A stretch of 64,000 nt of DNA, from contig CAWCHQ010000001.1 in assembly GCA_963795415.1 (NCBI GenBank), forward strand, positions 1,612,001 through 1,676,000, in the 5' to 3' direction. This document shows, piece by piece, positions 42,410 to 50,401 of the stretch. Under the pieces are notes generated by a model. The model was not told the DNA's origin. It was given only the letters and a program-made list of their open reading frames with translations, and did no database searches. The DNA comes from CAVSUZ01 sp963795415 (lineage in GTDB: Bacteria; Pseudomonadota; Alphaproteobacteria; Acetobacterales; Acetobacteraceae). The position numbers were made by a program, and so were the translations under genes. Positions within the stretch are counted from its first letter, which is position 1, and each line of letters opens with the position of its first letter.

Positions 42410-42640
42410 ATGCTCAAGACCAATGCGCCCATTGACAGGGGCGTGTTCCGCGCCCGGCTGGAGAAGATGGACAGCAATCTTTATCGCGCGGTTTACCTCG
42501 GTGAGCTCAACCCCGAGCATTCTGCCGGGGGCCAGGCCTGGCCCGACGCGCATGTTGGCGACACCCCGGAAGGAGTGAAAACCTGGGTCGAAAACCTGGC
42601 GCGTGAGATGGGATATACCCGCGTCGTCTGGGAACCGTGA
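42410..42640 (+). CDS. Small conserved hypothetical protein (76 aa)
   Basis: The protein reads MLKTNAPIDRGVFRARLEKM, then DSNLYRAVYLGELNPEHSAG and ends REMGYTRVVWEP. An AGGAAACGG lies just upstream of the ATG at 42410. A longer frame from 42131 is open, but only this part looks like a compact protein. It is convergent with mbfA and divergent from the other small genes. No domain is known to me. Confidence 0.6.
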   Translation: MLKTNAPIDRGVFRARLEKMDSNLYRAVYLGELNPEHSAGGQAWPDAHVGDTPEGVKTWVENLAREMGYTRVVWEP

Positions 42641-42655
42641 TTTCGGCCGACGCTC

Positions 42656-43612
42656 TTAGCTGCTGCCGATAAGGATTCCGCAGGCGAAAACCAGGGCGCC
42701 CCCGAACGCCACCTGGGTCATGGCCGAAACCGGCGGCGTATCCATGAACTTCCACCGGATCCAGCTGATCGCCCCAAGTTCCACCACGACCACCGCGATG
42801 GCCACCGCCAGCGCGGTGGTCCAGCTCGGGATCAGGAAGGGCAAGGTATGCCCGATGCCTCCGACGGTCGTCATGAGCCCGCAGATGGCGCCCCGCGCGA
42901 GCGGCGCCCCTCGGCCGGTCAGGCTGCCATTATCAGAGAGAGCCTCGGCGAAACCCATGGAAATTCCGGCCCCGATCGACGCCGCCAGCCCCACCAGGAA
43001 GGCGTCCCAGGTGTTGCGCGTGGCAAACGCGGTCGCGAACACCGGGGCAAGGGTGGAAACCGATCCGTCCATCAAGCCGGCAAGGCCTGGCTGCACGACC
43101 TGCAGCACGAAGCGCCGGTGCGCCGAGCGATCCTCCTCGGCACGGACCGAATGCGGCAGGTTCACCTCTACCAGCCGCTCGGCCATCCGCTCGTGCTGGA
43201 TTTCCGCATCCGCGAGATCCCCCAGCAGCTTCCGGACCGAGGCGTCCGAGGTGCGGCCGGCCGCGCGCCGATAGAATTGCTGGGTTTCGGCTTCCAGGTT
43301 CTCGGCCAGCTTGCGCACCGCATCCAGCCCCAGTGGCCGCACCTGCCAGACTGGCTGATGCCTGACGAAGCCGCGCACGTCCTGCCGCCGGATCAGGGGT
43401 ATGTGCTCACCGAATTTTACCCGGTAGAGATCTATCAGTTGCCGCCGGTGATCCCCCTCCTCGGAAACCATCTCTTCGAACACCTTGGCTGATGCCGGAT
43501 AGTTGTCCCGCAGTCCCTCAGCGATGTCCGCGTAGATCCGGCCGTCTTCCTCCTCGTTCGCGATCGCGAGAGCGAGAACCTCCCGTTCGGAGAGATCGGA
43601 AAAATCGCGCAT
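42656..43612 (-). CDS. mbfA: MbfA: ferritin-like (erythrin) domain fused to a VIT1/CCC1 membrane domain
   Basis: This 318-residue protein joins a ferritin-like diiron domain (LAIANEEEDGRIYADIAEGL, VSEEGDHRRQLIDLYRVKFG, LEAETQQFYRRAAG, ADAEIQHERMAERLVEVNLP) to five membrane helices of the VIT1/CCC1 type, from VLQVVQPGLAGLMDGSVSTL to the C-terminus. MbfA proteins of alphaproteobacteria export or sequester iron and protect against iron and peroxide stress, commonly under Irr control. No Irr box was recognised upstream. Start ATG 43612 begins MRDFSDLSEREVLALA. Confidence 0.92.
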   Translation of the reverse strand: MRDFSDLSEREVLALAIANEEEDGRIYADIAEGLRDNYPASAKVFEEMVSEEGDHRRQLIDLYRVKFGEHIPLIRRQDVRGFVRHQPVWQVRPLGLDAVRKLAENLEAETQQFYRRAAGRTSDASVRKLLGDLADAEIQHERMAERLVEVNLPHSVRAEEDRSAHRRFVLQVVQPGLAGLMDGSVSTLAPVFATAFATRNTWDAFLVGLAASIGAGISMGFAEALSDNGSLTGRGAPLARGAICGLMTTVGGIGHTLPFLIPSWTTALAVAIAVVVVELGAISWIRWKFMDTPPVSAMTQVAFGGALVFACGILIGSS

Positions 43613-43781
43613 CGGCGCGTATGTGCGGCCGGTCTGTCCTGAGTTCAACCCGGGCGTGCAATGATGCAACTGCTTCTCAGGCGCAGCCCGCGGCCCCGCG
43701 CGCCCGTTTCGTTTGGCGTCGGTGTTCGACTATGATGTGGTCCGGGGTCGGGCTACCGGCCCGGCAGGGAGATAAACAGAC

Positions 43782-45134
43782 ATGAAAGCAAAGCCTCAGT
43801 ACGCATTGCCGCGCCGTTCGGCGCTCAAGCTTGGTGCCGCCGCCGCGGCCTTGCCGCTGGTCCATATCCGCACCGCTGGAGCCGCGGGCAAGGTCTCAAT
43901 TGGCTTCTGGGATCACTGGGTGCCCGACGGCAACAAGGTCATGCAGCAGCAGGTTGACGCCTGGGCTAGCAAAAACAAGGTCGATGTCCACGTGGATTTC
44001 ATCACCAGCGTCGGGAACAAGCTGCTGCTTACGGCCGCGGCCGAAGCACAGGCCGGGACGGGGCATGATTGCATCGCGCTTTACATGTGGGATGTGGTGA
44101 ACCACGCCGACAAACTGGCGAACCACGACGATCTGCTCAACCGGCTGATGGCGAAATACGGCCCGGTGAACGAAACCTCCACCTACATGGCGAAGATTAA
44201 CGGCCACTGGCGCGCATTGCCGACCAGTTCGGGCACGCAGACCAAGCCGCCCTGCGCCCGCATCAGCTGGTTCAAGCAGAAGGGCCTCGACGTCACGGAG
44301 ATGTATCCGGTGCGGCCGGAGCATACGAAGCTCCAGGATGACTGGACTTACGATACGTTGTTCAAATACGCCGAGATGGCGCAGAAGGAGAACCTGGGCT
44401 TCGCGATGGGGCTCGGCAGCAACCTTAATACGGATGGCATTGATCAGGTCGGAGCGATGTTCCGCGCCTATGGCGCCGCTCTCATCGATGGCGAGGGCAA
44501 AGTCCAGGTCCACTCCGACAAGATGAAGCAGTTCCTGGAACTCGCCCAGAAATGGGTGAAGTTCTACCCGGCCGATGCCGTCAGCTACGATGACGCCTCC
44601 AACAACCGCGCCCTGATTTCCGGCAAGTCGGCGCTGATTTTCAATCCTCCCTCGGCCTGGGCCGTCGCCAAGCGCGATGCACCGCAGGTCGCCGCCGATT
44701 GCTGGACCTTCTCCTGCCCCGCCGGACCGGAAGGCCGGTTCGTGCCGTCGCTCACGTATTTCTGGGGCGTGTGGGAATACAGCCGGAACAAGACCGCCAC
44801 CTTCGACCTTATCGAGTACCTGATGCAGCGCGAACAGGTCGAGGCGCGCGACAACGTGGTGGAGGGCTACGACCTGTCGCCGTTCCCCTCGATGCTCGAT
44901 TTCAAGGTCTGGGAAAACGTCGAGCCTCCCAAGGGCACCGTGTACAACTATCCGATCCGTCCCTGGCATGATGCCAAGCCGAATATTACCGGAGCGGAAG
45001 CCCCGCCGGATGTGGCGGTGCAAATCTACAACCGTGCGACCCATAACGGCATGCTGGGCCGGCTGAAGCAGGGCCAGTCGGTCGCGCAGGTGATCACTTG
45101 GGCCGAAAGCGAACTGGAGGGCTTCACCCGGTAG
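43782..45134 (+). CDS. Orphan ABC transporter substrate-binding protein (family 1), Tat signal
   Basis: This 450-residue periplasmic protein has a twin-arginine-like signal (LPRRSALKLGAAAAALPLVH) and family 1 features: KVSIGFWDHWVPDGNKVMQQ, DCIALYMWDVVNHADKLANH, PTSSGTQTKPPCARISWFKQ and GKSALIFNPPSAWAVAKRDA. No permease or ATPase gene is next to it; the Fo ATP synthase genes follow after 83 bp and mbfA is divergent. It may serve a transporter encoded elsewhere. Confidence 0.85.
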   Translation: MKAKPQYALPRRSALKLGAAAAALPLVHIRTAGAAGKVSIGFWDHWVPDGNKVMQQQVDAWASKNKVDVHVDFITSVGNKLLLTAAAEAQAGTGHDCIALYMWDVVNHADKLANHDDLLNRLMAKYGPVNETSTYMAKINGHWRALPTSSGTQTKPPCARISWFKQKGLDVTEMYPVRPEHTKLQDDWTYDTLFKYAEMAQKENLGFAMGLGSNLNTDGIDQVGAMFRAYGAALIDGEGKVQVHSDKMKQFLELAQKWVKFYPADAVSYDDASNNRALISGKSALIFNPPSAWAVAKRDAPQVAADCWTFSCPAGPEGRFVPSLTYFWGVWEYSRNKTATFDLIEYLMQREQVEARDNVVEGYDLSPFPSMLDFKVWENVEPPKGTVYNYPIRPWHDAKPNITGAEAPPDVAVQIYNRATHNGMLGRLKQGQSVAQVITWAESELEGFTR

Positions 45135-45217
45135 AACGCGGGCCCATTCTTGACACTCTGCTAACCCCCCTGTAGCAAGCGCCCGCCTTCCGGCAGGGCG
45201 ACTTGCCAGGAGCGGTC

Positions 45218-45547
45218 ATGAACGAGGAAGAGGGTAGCCGGCCGCAATCTTTTGACGAGCGGTTGCGCGCCGCCCGTGAACGGCAGGGGCTGGAGCCCAG
45301 GCCGCCAAAGCAGGACCACGTTCCCAATGGGGAGCCATCCGCGTTGGCTCTCGGCCTGCGGGTGGGGCTGGAGCTGGTGGTCGCGCTGGCTCTGGCGTGT
45401 GCCATCGGCTGGGGGCTCGACCAGCTGCTAGGCACCAGGCCGATCTTCCTCATTGCGTTCGTGCCACTCGGGGCGGCGGCCGGCATCCTGAACGTGCTGC
45501 GCATCTACGCGCCGCCACGCCAGGACAAACCCGGCGGCAAAAGATGA
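45218..45547 (+). CDS. atpI: ATP synthase protein I
   Basis: This 109-residue protein has a charged N-terminus (EEGSRPQSFDERLRAARERQ) and two membrane helices from LRVGLELVVALALACAIGWG to FLIAFVPLGAAAGILNVLRI, with the typical GWGLDQLLGTRPIF linker. AtpI helps assemble the c-ring. It opens the Fo operon; GGAG lies six bases before the ATG. Confidence 0.9.
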   Translation: MNEEEGSRPQSFDERLRAARERQGLEPRPPKQDHVPNGEPSALALGLRVGLELVVALALACAIGWGLDQLLGTRPIFLIAFVPLGAAAGILNVLRIYAPPRQDKPGGKR

Positions 45548-45571
45548 GTTGGGGCGTGGGGGACGGGTAGC

Positions 45572-46324
45572 TTGGCCGCTTCGGGCAATATCGACGCACT
45601 GAGCCAGTTCGAGTTGCACACATCCCTGGGGACGGCCGGGCGTGCAGTGCATTTCAGCCAATCAAACCTCATGATGCTGGTCGTCATGGTGCTGACGCTG
45701 CTGTTACTGTGGGCAGGGATGCGGCCGCGTGCGATGGTCCCGGGACGGCTGCAGGCCACGGCCGAGATGATATACGAATTCACCTACAATATGTGCGTGG
45801 AGACGATCGGGCCTGAGGGAAAACGTTTCTTTCCCTTCATATTCACACTCTTTCTTTTTATTCTATTGGGCAACTTGATCGGCGTCTTCCCCTATTTCTT
45901 CACCTTTACCAGCCATATCGCCGTCACCCTCGCCTTGACCCTCGTCGTGATCATCATGGTGACTTTGGTCGGCCTGTGGATCCACCGGCTGCATTTCTTC
46001 AGCTACTTCGTCCCGCAAGGCGTCCCCAAGGTTCTGCTCCCGCTACTGGTGCCGATCGAGGTGCTCTCTTACCTCTCACGCATCATCTCCCTTTCGGTTC
46101 GTCTTTTCGCCAACATGATGGCGGGTCACGTCATGCTGGAAGTCTTCGGCGCGTTCGTGGTGATGCTTGGCGCTGCTGGACTGATCGGCTGGATTCCGGC
46201 CGCCTTCGCGCTTGGCGTGAATACCGCCCTGATCGGGTTCGAAATCCTCGTCGCGGTGCTGCAGGCCTACGTGTTTGCCATCCTGTCATGCATCTATCTG
46301 CATGACGCAGTGCACCTTCATTAA
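45572..46324 (+). CDS. atpB: FoF1 ATP synthase subunit a
   Basis: This 250-residue membrane protein carries the essential Arg of the proton half-channels in ISLSVRLFANMMAGHVMLEV, plus PFIFTLFLFILLGNLIGVFP and ALGVNTALIGFEILVAVLQA. The TTG start at 45572 gives the normal N-terminus (IDALSQFELHTSLG). It is the second gene of the Fo operon, 24 bp after atpI. Confidence 0.95.
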   Translation: MAASGNIDALSQFELHTSLGTAGRAVHFSQSNLMMLVVMVLTLLLLWAGMRPRAMVPGRLQATAEMIYEFTYNMCVETIGPEGKRFFPFIFTLFLFILLGNLIGVFPYFFTFTSHIAVTLALTLVVIIMVTLVGLWIHRLHFFSYFVPQGVPKVLLPLLVPIEVLSYLSRIISLSVRLFANMMAGHVMLEVFGAFVVMLGAAGLIGWIPAAFALGVNTALIGFEILVAVLQAYVFAILSCIYLHDAVHLH

Positions 46325-46351
46325 CCACTTCCCCTCGGAAAGGAAACCGAC

Positions 46352-46576
46352 ATGGATCTTGCTTCCGCCAAGAATATTGGTGCGGGCCTCGCTGTCATCG
46401 CACTGTCCGGCGTGGGCGTCGGTATCGGTCACATCTTCGCCGCGCTGGTGAGCAGCGTCGCGCGCAACCCCGCTTCGCGCGATCGCATCTTCGGTCTGGC
46501 GATCCTTGGCTTCGCGCTGACGGAAGCCGTTGCGCTCTACGCACTGGTCATCGCGTTCATTATTCTCTTCGTCTGA
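46352..46576 (+). CDS. atpE: FoF1 ATP synthase subunit c
   Basis: This 74-residue hairpin protein has a first helix GAGLAVIALSGVGVGIGHIF, the polar loop SVARNPASRDRIFG, and the proton-carrying Glu in the second helix (AILGFALTEAVALYALVIAF). The Glu indicates the usual proton-carrying site. A GGAAAGGAAACC ribosome region precedes the ATG. Confidence 0.97.
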   Translation: MDLASAKNIGAGLAVIALSGVGVGIGHIFAALVSSVARNPASRDRIFGLAILGFALTEAVALYALVIAFIILFV

Positions 46577-46581
46577 TCCGG

Positions 46582-47163
46582 ATGCGCCGCGCCCCAACCA
46601 TCGCCTGGCTAACCGTCGCAGCCATGCTCGGAACGCCGGCTGCGGCCTTCGCCGAGGGCATGCCGCAGCTTAACTTCAAGAACCCCCTGACGGTCGATCA
46701 GGTCTGGTGGGGCGCAGTCATCTTCATCGTGTTTTTTCTGCTCTGCTGGCTATGGGGGTTGCCTCAGGTTGCCGGCGTGCTGGAGCGCCGTTCGGCTGCC
46801 ATCGCCGCCGATCTGGAAACCGCCCGTCAGTCGAAAGCTATGGCGGACGAGTTCGTGGGGGAAACGACCCAGGCAATCGCCCGCGCCCGCGCGGAAGCCC
46901 AGGGGGCAATCAACACTGCCCTGGACGGTGCAAAGCAGCAGGCCGCCGCCGGGGCGGCGGAATTGAACGCCCGTTTGGAAGAGCAGATCAAGGAGGCTGA
47001 AACCCGCATAAACGAGGCCCGGCAGGGGGCGTTGCGCGCTCTGCGACAGGTCGCCACCGACACCGCGGGGGCGGTTGTCACGAGGCTGACCGGCACCGTG
47101 CCGCAGCCGGCCCGGCTGGAACAGGCGGTCGGCGCCGCTCTGGCCGCACGCAGCCAGGCCTGA
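46582..47163 (+). CDS. atpF': FoF1 ATP synthase subunit b'
   Basis: This 193-residue protein has a signal-like N-terminus (RRAPTIAWLTVAAMLGTPAA then AFAEG), one membrane anchor (VWWGAVIFIVFFLLCWLWGL) and a long alanine-rich coiled coil (ETARQSKAMADEFVGETTQA, then AIARARAEAQGAINTAL). Paired b and b' peripheral stalk subunits are characteristic of alphaproteobacteria and other photosynthetic lineages. It starts six bases after atpE. Confidence 0.93.
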   Translation: MRRAPTIAWLTVAAMLGTPAAAFAEGMPQLNFKNPLTVDQVWWGAVIFIVFFLLCWLWGLPQVAGVLERRSAAIAADLETARQSKAMADEFVGETTQAIARARAEAQGAINTALDGAKQQAAAGAAELNARLEEQIKEAETRINEARQGALRALRQVATDTAGAVVTRLTGTVPQPARLEQAVGAALAARSQA

Positions 47164-47181
47164 GCGGAAGGAAACTGAGCC

Positions 47182-47685
47182 ATGGAAGCAGGGGGCTTCT
47201 GGACCGAATCCCGCACCTGGGTCGCGATCGCGTTCTTCCTGTTCTTTATCCTGTTCGGTAAACGCCTCTGGCAGGCGATCGCCGGCCTGCTGGACAGCCA
47301 CGCCGATGCCATCCGCAAGGAACTCGAAGAGGCGGCCCACCTGCGTCGGGAAGCCGAGTTGATGCTGAAGGAAGCTCAGGAACGCCGCGAGGCAGCCCTG
47401 GTCGACGCGAAGGCACTTATCGAAGGCGCCAAGGCCGAAGCCGACCGGGTTGCCGCCGCCGCCACTGAGGAAGCTCGTGCCGCGGCGCATCGCCGCGAGC
47501 AGATGGCGCTGGATCGTATCGCCGCGGCAGAGAAGTCAGCTGTCGACGAGGTGCGCGTGACCGCTGCCGAAGTCGCCACTTTGGCCGCACGGGATGTTAT
47601 CGCGGACGGGCTGTCGCCGGATGCCGATGCACGCCTGATCGACAGCTCGATCGCCCGGCTGCCGGCGGCCCTGCGGGCCGCCTGA
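47182..47685 (+). CDS. atpF: FoF1 ATP synthase subunit b
   Basis: This 167-residue protein has a single N-terminal membrane helix (TWVAIAFFLFFILFGKRLWQ) and the long charged coiled coil of the peripheral stalk (ELEEAAHLRREAELMLKEAQ, AKAEADRVAAAATEEARAAA). It is the last gene of the Fo operon; the F1 genes are not in the window, as expected for the split Fo/F1 operons of alphaproteobacteria. Confidence 0.95.
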   Translation: MEAGGFWTESRTWVAIAFFLFFILFGKRLWQAIAGLLDSHADAIRKELEEAAHLRREAELMLKEAQERREAALVDAKALIEGAKAEADRVAAAATEEARAAAHRREQMALDRIAAAEKSAVDEVRVTAAEVATLAARDVIADGLSPDADARLIDSSIARLPAALRAA

Positions 47686-47734
47686 ATTTGAAGCTCCCGC
47701 GTGGGTGCGGGGAAAGCCCGGATGTGCTAAGCAG

Positions 47735-47823
47735 CGTCCGGCGGAGCGTTTCGGCGCTCCGCCGATAAGATGATGCGTCTTCAACAACTTCTAAGCAGAC
47801 TTGCGTGCCACAAGCCACGAAAC
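47735..47823. repeat. Dispersed repeat, short copy of the element at 29206-29398
   Basis: GGAGCGTTTCGGCGCTCCG, then GATAAGATGATGCGTCT and AAGCAGACTTGCGTG with CACGAAA appear as in the longer copy, but with only about 12 bp between the two ends. It lies between atpF and the Uma2 remnant, where its GC hairpin could end transcription of the Fo operon. Confidence 0.7.
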
Positions 47824-47832
47824 TCTGCTTAG

Positions 47833-48443
47833 ATGCCGGTGATGGTTGGCCTGGCAAAGCTTCCCGTCCACATGGCGGTTTAGGATTTTCTGGTCTGGGA
47901 CTCCGGTGACTATTTCCGCTATGAGCTGGTGGACGGCGAGCCGTGCGCCATGGCGCCCGCGAGTACGGTCCACGGGCTGCTGCAAAGCGAGCTGGGCGGT
48001 CTGATCCGAAATCATCTACGCCAGCGCGGCACCACCTGCGAGGTACTGACCGGCCTTGGCGTCATCCCGCGCCTTCGATCGGCGCATAATTTCCGTGTGC
48101 CGGACCTGGGCGTGACATGCTCGCCGGTAGTGCCCGGCCAGGCGACGATGCCTGACCCGGTGCTGCTGGTCGAAATTCTCTCACCGAGCAACGAGGCCAA
48201 AACCTGGTCGAATGTCTGGGCCTACGCCAGCATCCCGACTGTGCAGGAAATTCTTGTCCTGCACAGTGCCCGTATCAAGGCGGAAATTTTGCGGCGAACT
48301 GCGGATGGCATCTGGCCCGATGGGCCTCAACAGGTGAGTGGCGGCGATCTGGAACTGACCCGTATCGGGTTCCACGTACCGCTGGCTGACCGCTGGCTGA
48401 GCTCTATGTGCGCACGGGCCTCGCCGAAACCGGGCCTCGTTGA
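47833..48443 (+). pseudogene. Uma2 family endonuclease-like gene, decayed by a nonsense codon and an 11-bp duplication
   Basis: The frame gives MVGLAKLPVHMAV, then an in-frame TAG at 47881-47883, then DFLVWDSGDYFRYELVDGEP, PDLGVTCSPVVPGQ and PVLLVEILSPSNEAKTWSNV, the E-I-x-S type core of Uma2/DUF820 PDDEXK-like proteins. Near the 3' end CCGCTGGCTGA is duplicated in tandem (48379-48389 and 48390-48400) and throws the frame; removing one copy gives the normal end ELYVRTGLAETGPR. Two independent lesions make this a pseudogene. Uma2 genes are usually multicopy in cyanobacteria and occur singly in other phyla. Confidence 0.85.
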
Positions 48444-48450
48444 CAAACCG

Positions 48451-49378
48451 CTACGCCCAGGTCCCGGTCCGGGCTGCGCCACGCGACAGCGAACGAAAGT
48501 CCCAGCGGAACGGCAGGGCCCCTTGGCGCCGGCACCCCCAAACAACCCGGAACCGCCACAGCCGCTCGGCCCCCTCCAGGCGCTCCTCCTCCGGCATTCT
48601 CCAGACGATCTCGGTCTCACCCGCCAGATGGAGCATGTCGCCGCTCTCGAAGTCGATGAACAGGAGCCCCGCTTTCGGGTAAATCAAAAAATTACCGAGG
48701 GTGTTGTAATACCGGTTACCAGCGAAATCCGGCACCGTCAGCACGTCCCCATCCATGCGCACAAAGCCGGGCCGCCCACCGCGATGCGAAATGTCCATGC
48801 CGGCCCGCTTGTCGTCGGCCGGCCCTGACGACGAAGCCGCAAAGAACGTGTCTGCCTGGGCAATCATCCTTCGCGCCGCTGCATCGAGCCCCGCGAGGCG
48901 TTGCGCTGGAGCAGGCGCGGCCGAGACGTAGCGGAGATCCCGGCTCTGGATATACTGCGGGCAGTTGCCGAAGCTTTGGGTGACGGCGATTGTGATCCCG
49001 TCCGGCCCGCTGGAAATGATCCGGCCGTTCGCCCGGTTGCGGCGGCGAGTCGCAAGATCAATGCCCAGCATCCCGAACGCGGCTCCAGCCGCCAGGCCGA
49101 AGCCGGCTGGATCGTCCGGCGCAGGCCGCGCCGCGATGTGGAGCGTGCGGGCATCCGGCGTCGCCACAAAACCGGCCGGCCCGGTCAGTACCCGAAGGAA
49201 CCGGCCAACCATCCCCATCCAGCACGGCAAACACCACGAACGGCAACGCCGCGAAGAAATCGCGATGCTGATCCGGCATCCAGCCGCGAATCGAGGCAGC
49301 CCCGGGCGCCGCCATTTGCTCGCGCACCCCCGCATGCTCCTGCGCCGCGTGTTCCCCCGCATGAAACGGTTCGTTCAT
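48451..49378 (-). pseudogene. Pyridoxamine-phosphate-oxidase-like (FMN-binding split barrel) protein, one frameshift
   Basis: The first frame, from MNEPFHAGEHAAQEHAGVRE, reads QHRDFFAALPFVVFAVLDGD and ends where the second frame takes up VLTGPAGFVATPDARTLHIA, FGLAAGAAFGMLGIDLATRR, PDGITIAVTQSFGNCPQYIQ and PDFAGNRYYNTLGNFLIYPK. The last two segments recall the PPOX-type FMN-binding proteins. Frames meet at CCC 49191-49193, where one base fewer restores a product of about 308 residues. It is convergent with the Uma2 remnant. Its role is unknown. Confidence 0.7.
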
Positions 49379-49494
49379 AACCTGCATGCCTGCTCACCGT
49401 TTGAATTGCGGAAAGATTGGCATGGGTCCGCGCGCGGCAATGCGCCGCCCGCGGGAATCAGACTTCCTCCAGCCGGGACAATTCCTATCCGCGC

Positions 49495-49977
49495 TCACGC
49501 GCCGCGCTTCGCCAGCGGTTCGCTGAACTGAAGCTCGGTATCCCACGGAAACAGGATCCAGGTGTCCTGCGACACCTCGGTGATGTAGGTATCCACCGCC
49601 TCGCGGGCGGCCGGTTTGGCATAGATGCAGGCGAAATGCGCACGCGGCAGAAGCGCCCGCACCACCCGTGCCGTGCTGCCCGTATCGACCAGATCATCGA
49701 TGATGAGGAACCCGCTGCCGTCGCCCGCCGCCGAGGGAGGTTTCGTTACCACCGGCGTCCCGCGCGAGCCCGCGGAGTCCCCGCCGTAACTCACCACCGA
49801 GACGCTTTCCACCAGACGGCAATCCAGCTCGCGCGCGACGATTGCCGCGGGGATCAGGCCGCCTCGCGTCACTGCGACGACGCCGGTGAACGGCCCCTTG
49901 TCGATCAGCCGCCACGCCAGCGCCTTCGCATCGCGATGCAGCTGCTCCCAGCCGACCGTATAAAAGTGCGCCGGCAT
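49495..49977 (-). CDS. gpt: Xanthine(-guanine) phosphoribosyltransferase
   Basis: This 160-residue enzyme follows Gpt closely: YTVGWEQLHRDAKALAWRL, GVVAVTRGGLIPAAIVAREL, the PRPP loop FLIIDDLVDTGSTARVVRAL, and HFACIYAKPAAREAVDTYIT with SQDTWILFPWD. It salvages xanthine and guanine to their nucleotides. Its ATG at 49977 overlaps the stop of csaA (TGATG), so the two are coupled. Confidence 0.93.
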   Translation of the reverse strand: MPAHFYTVGWEQLHRDAKALAWRLIDKGPFTGVVAVTRGGLIPAAIVARELDCRLVESVSVVSYGGDSAGSRGTPVVTKPPSAAGDGSGFLIIDDLVDTGSTARVVRALLPRAHFACIYAKPAAREAVDTYITEVSQDTWILFPWDTELQFSEPLAKRGA

Positions 49978-50315
49978 CAGAACAGCCTGCCGCCATTCGG
50001 CACTTTGAAATCGGGCTTGATCAGGACGACCGCGCCATCCTCGTCCGGCATCCCCAGTGTCAGCACCTCGCTGATAAACGGCCCGATCTGGCGCGGCGGA
50101 AAATTCACGACCGCACATACCTGCCGGCCGATCAACTGATCGCATCGGTAATGCACGGTGATCTGCGCCGAGGATCGCTTCACCCCGATCTCCGGGCCGA
50201 AATCGACGAACAGCTTCACGGCTGATTTGCGCGCCTCGGGGAACGGCTGCGCATCTACGATCGTGCCGACGCGGATATCAACACGCTCGAAGTCAGCGTA
50301 GGCAATCGGATCCAT
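49977..50315 (-). CDS. csaA: tRNA-binding protein, CsaA family
   Basis: This 112-residue protein is a stand-alone OB-fold of the tRNA-binding type: YADFERVDIRVGTIVDAQPF, KSAVKLFVDFGPEIGVKRSS, VVNFPPRQIGPFISEVLTLG. CsaA binds tRNA and has been described as a secretion-linked chaperone in Bacillus. The start at ATG 50315 gives MDPIAYADF. It overlaps gpt by one base. Confidence 0.9.
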   Translation of the reverse strand: MDPIAYADFERVDIRVGTIVDAQPFPEARKSAVKLFVDFGPEIGVKRSSAQITVHYRCDQLIGRQVCAVVNFPPRQIGPFISEVLTLGMPDEDGAVVLIKPDFKVPNGGRLF

Positions 50316-50401
50316 GACGAACCGGGCCTTGTTGCTATGGCCGGACCATACTACCGAGAGCCGATAACTGGCCACAGAGGCTCCCAGAAGGGTCATATTA
50401 C

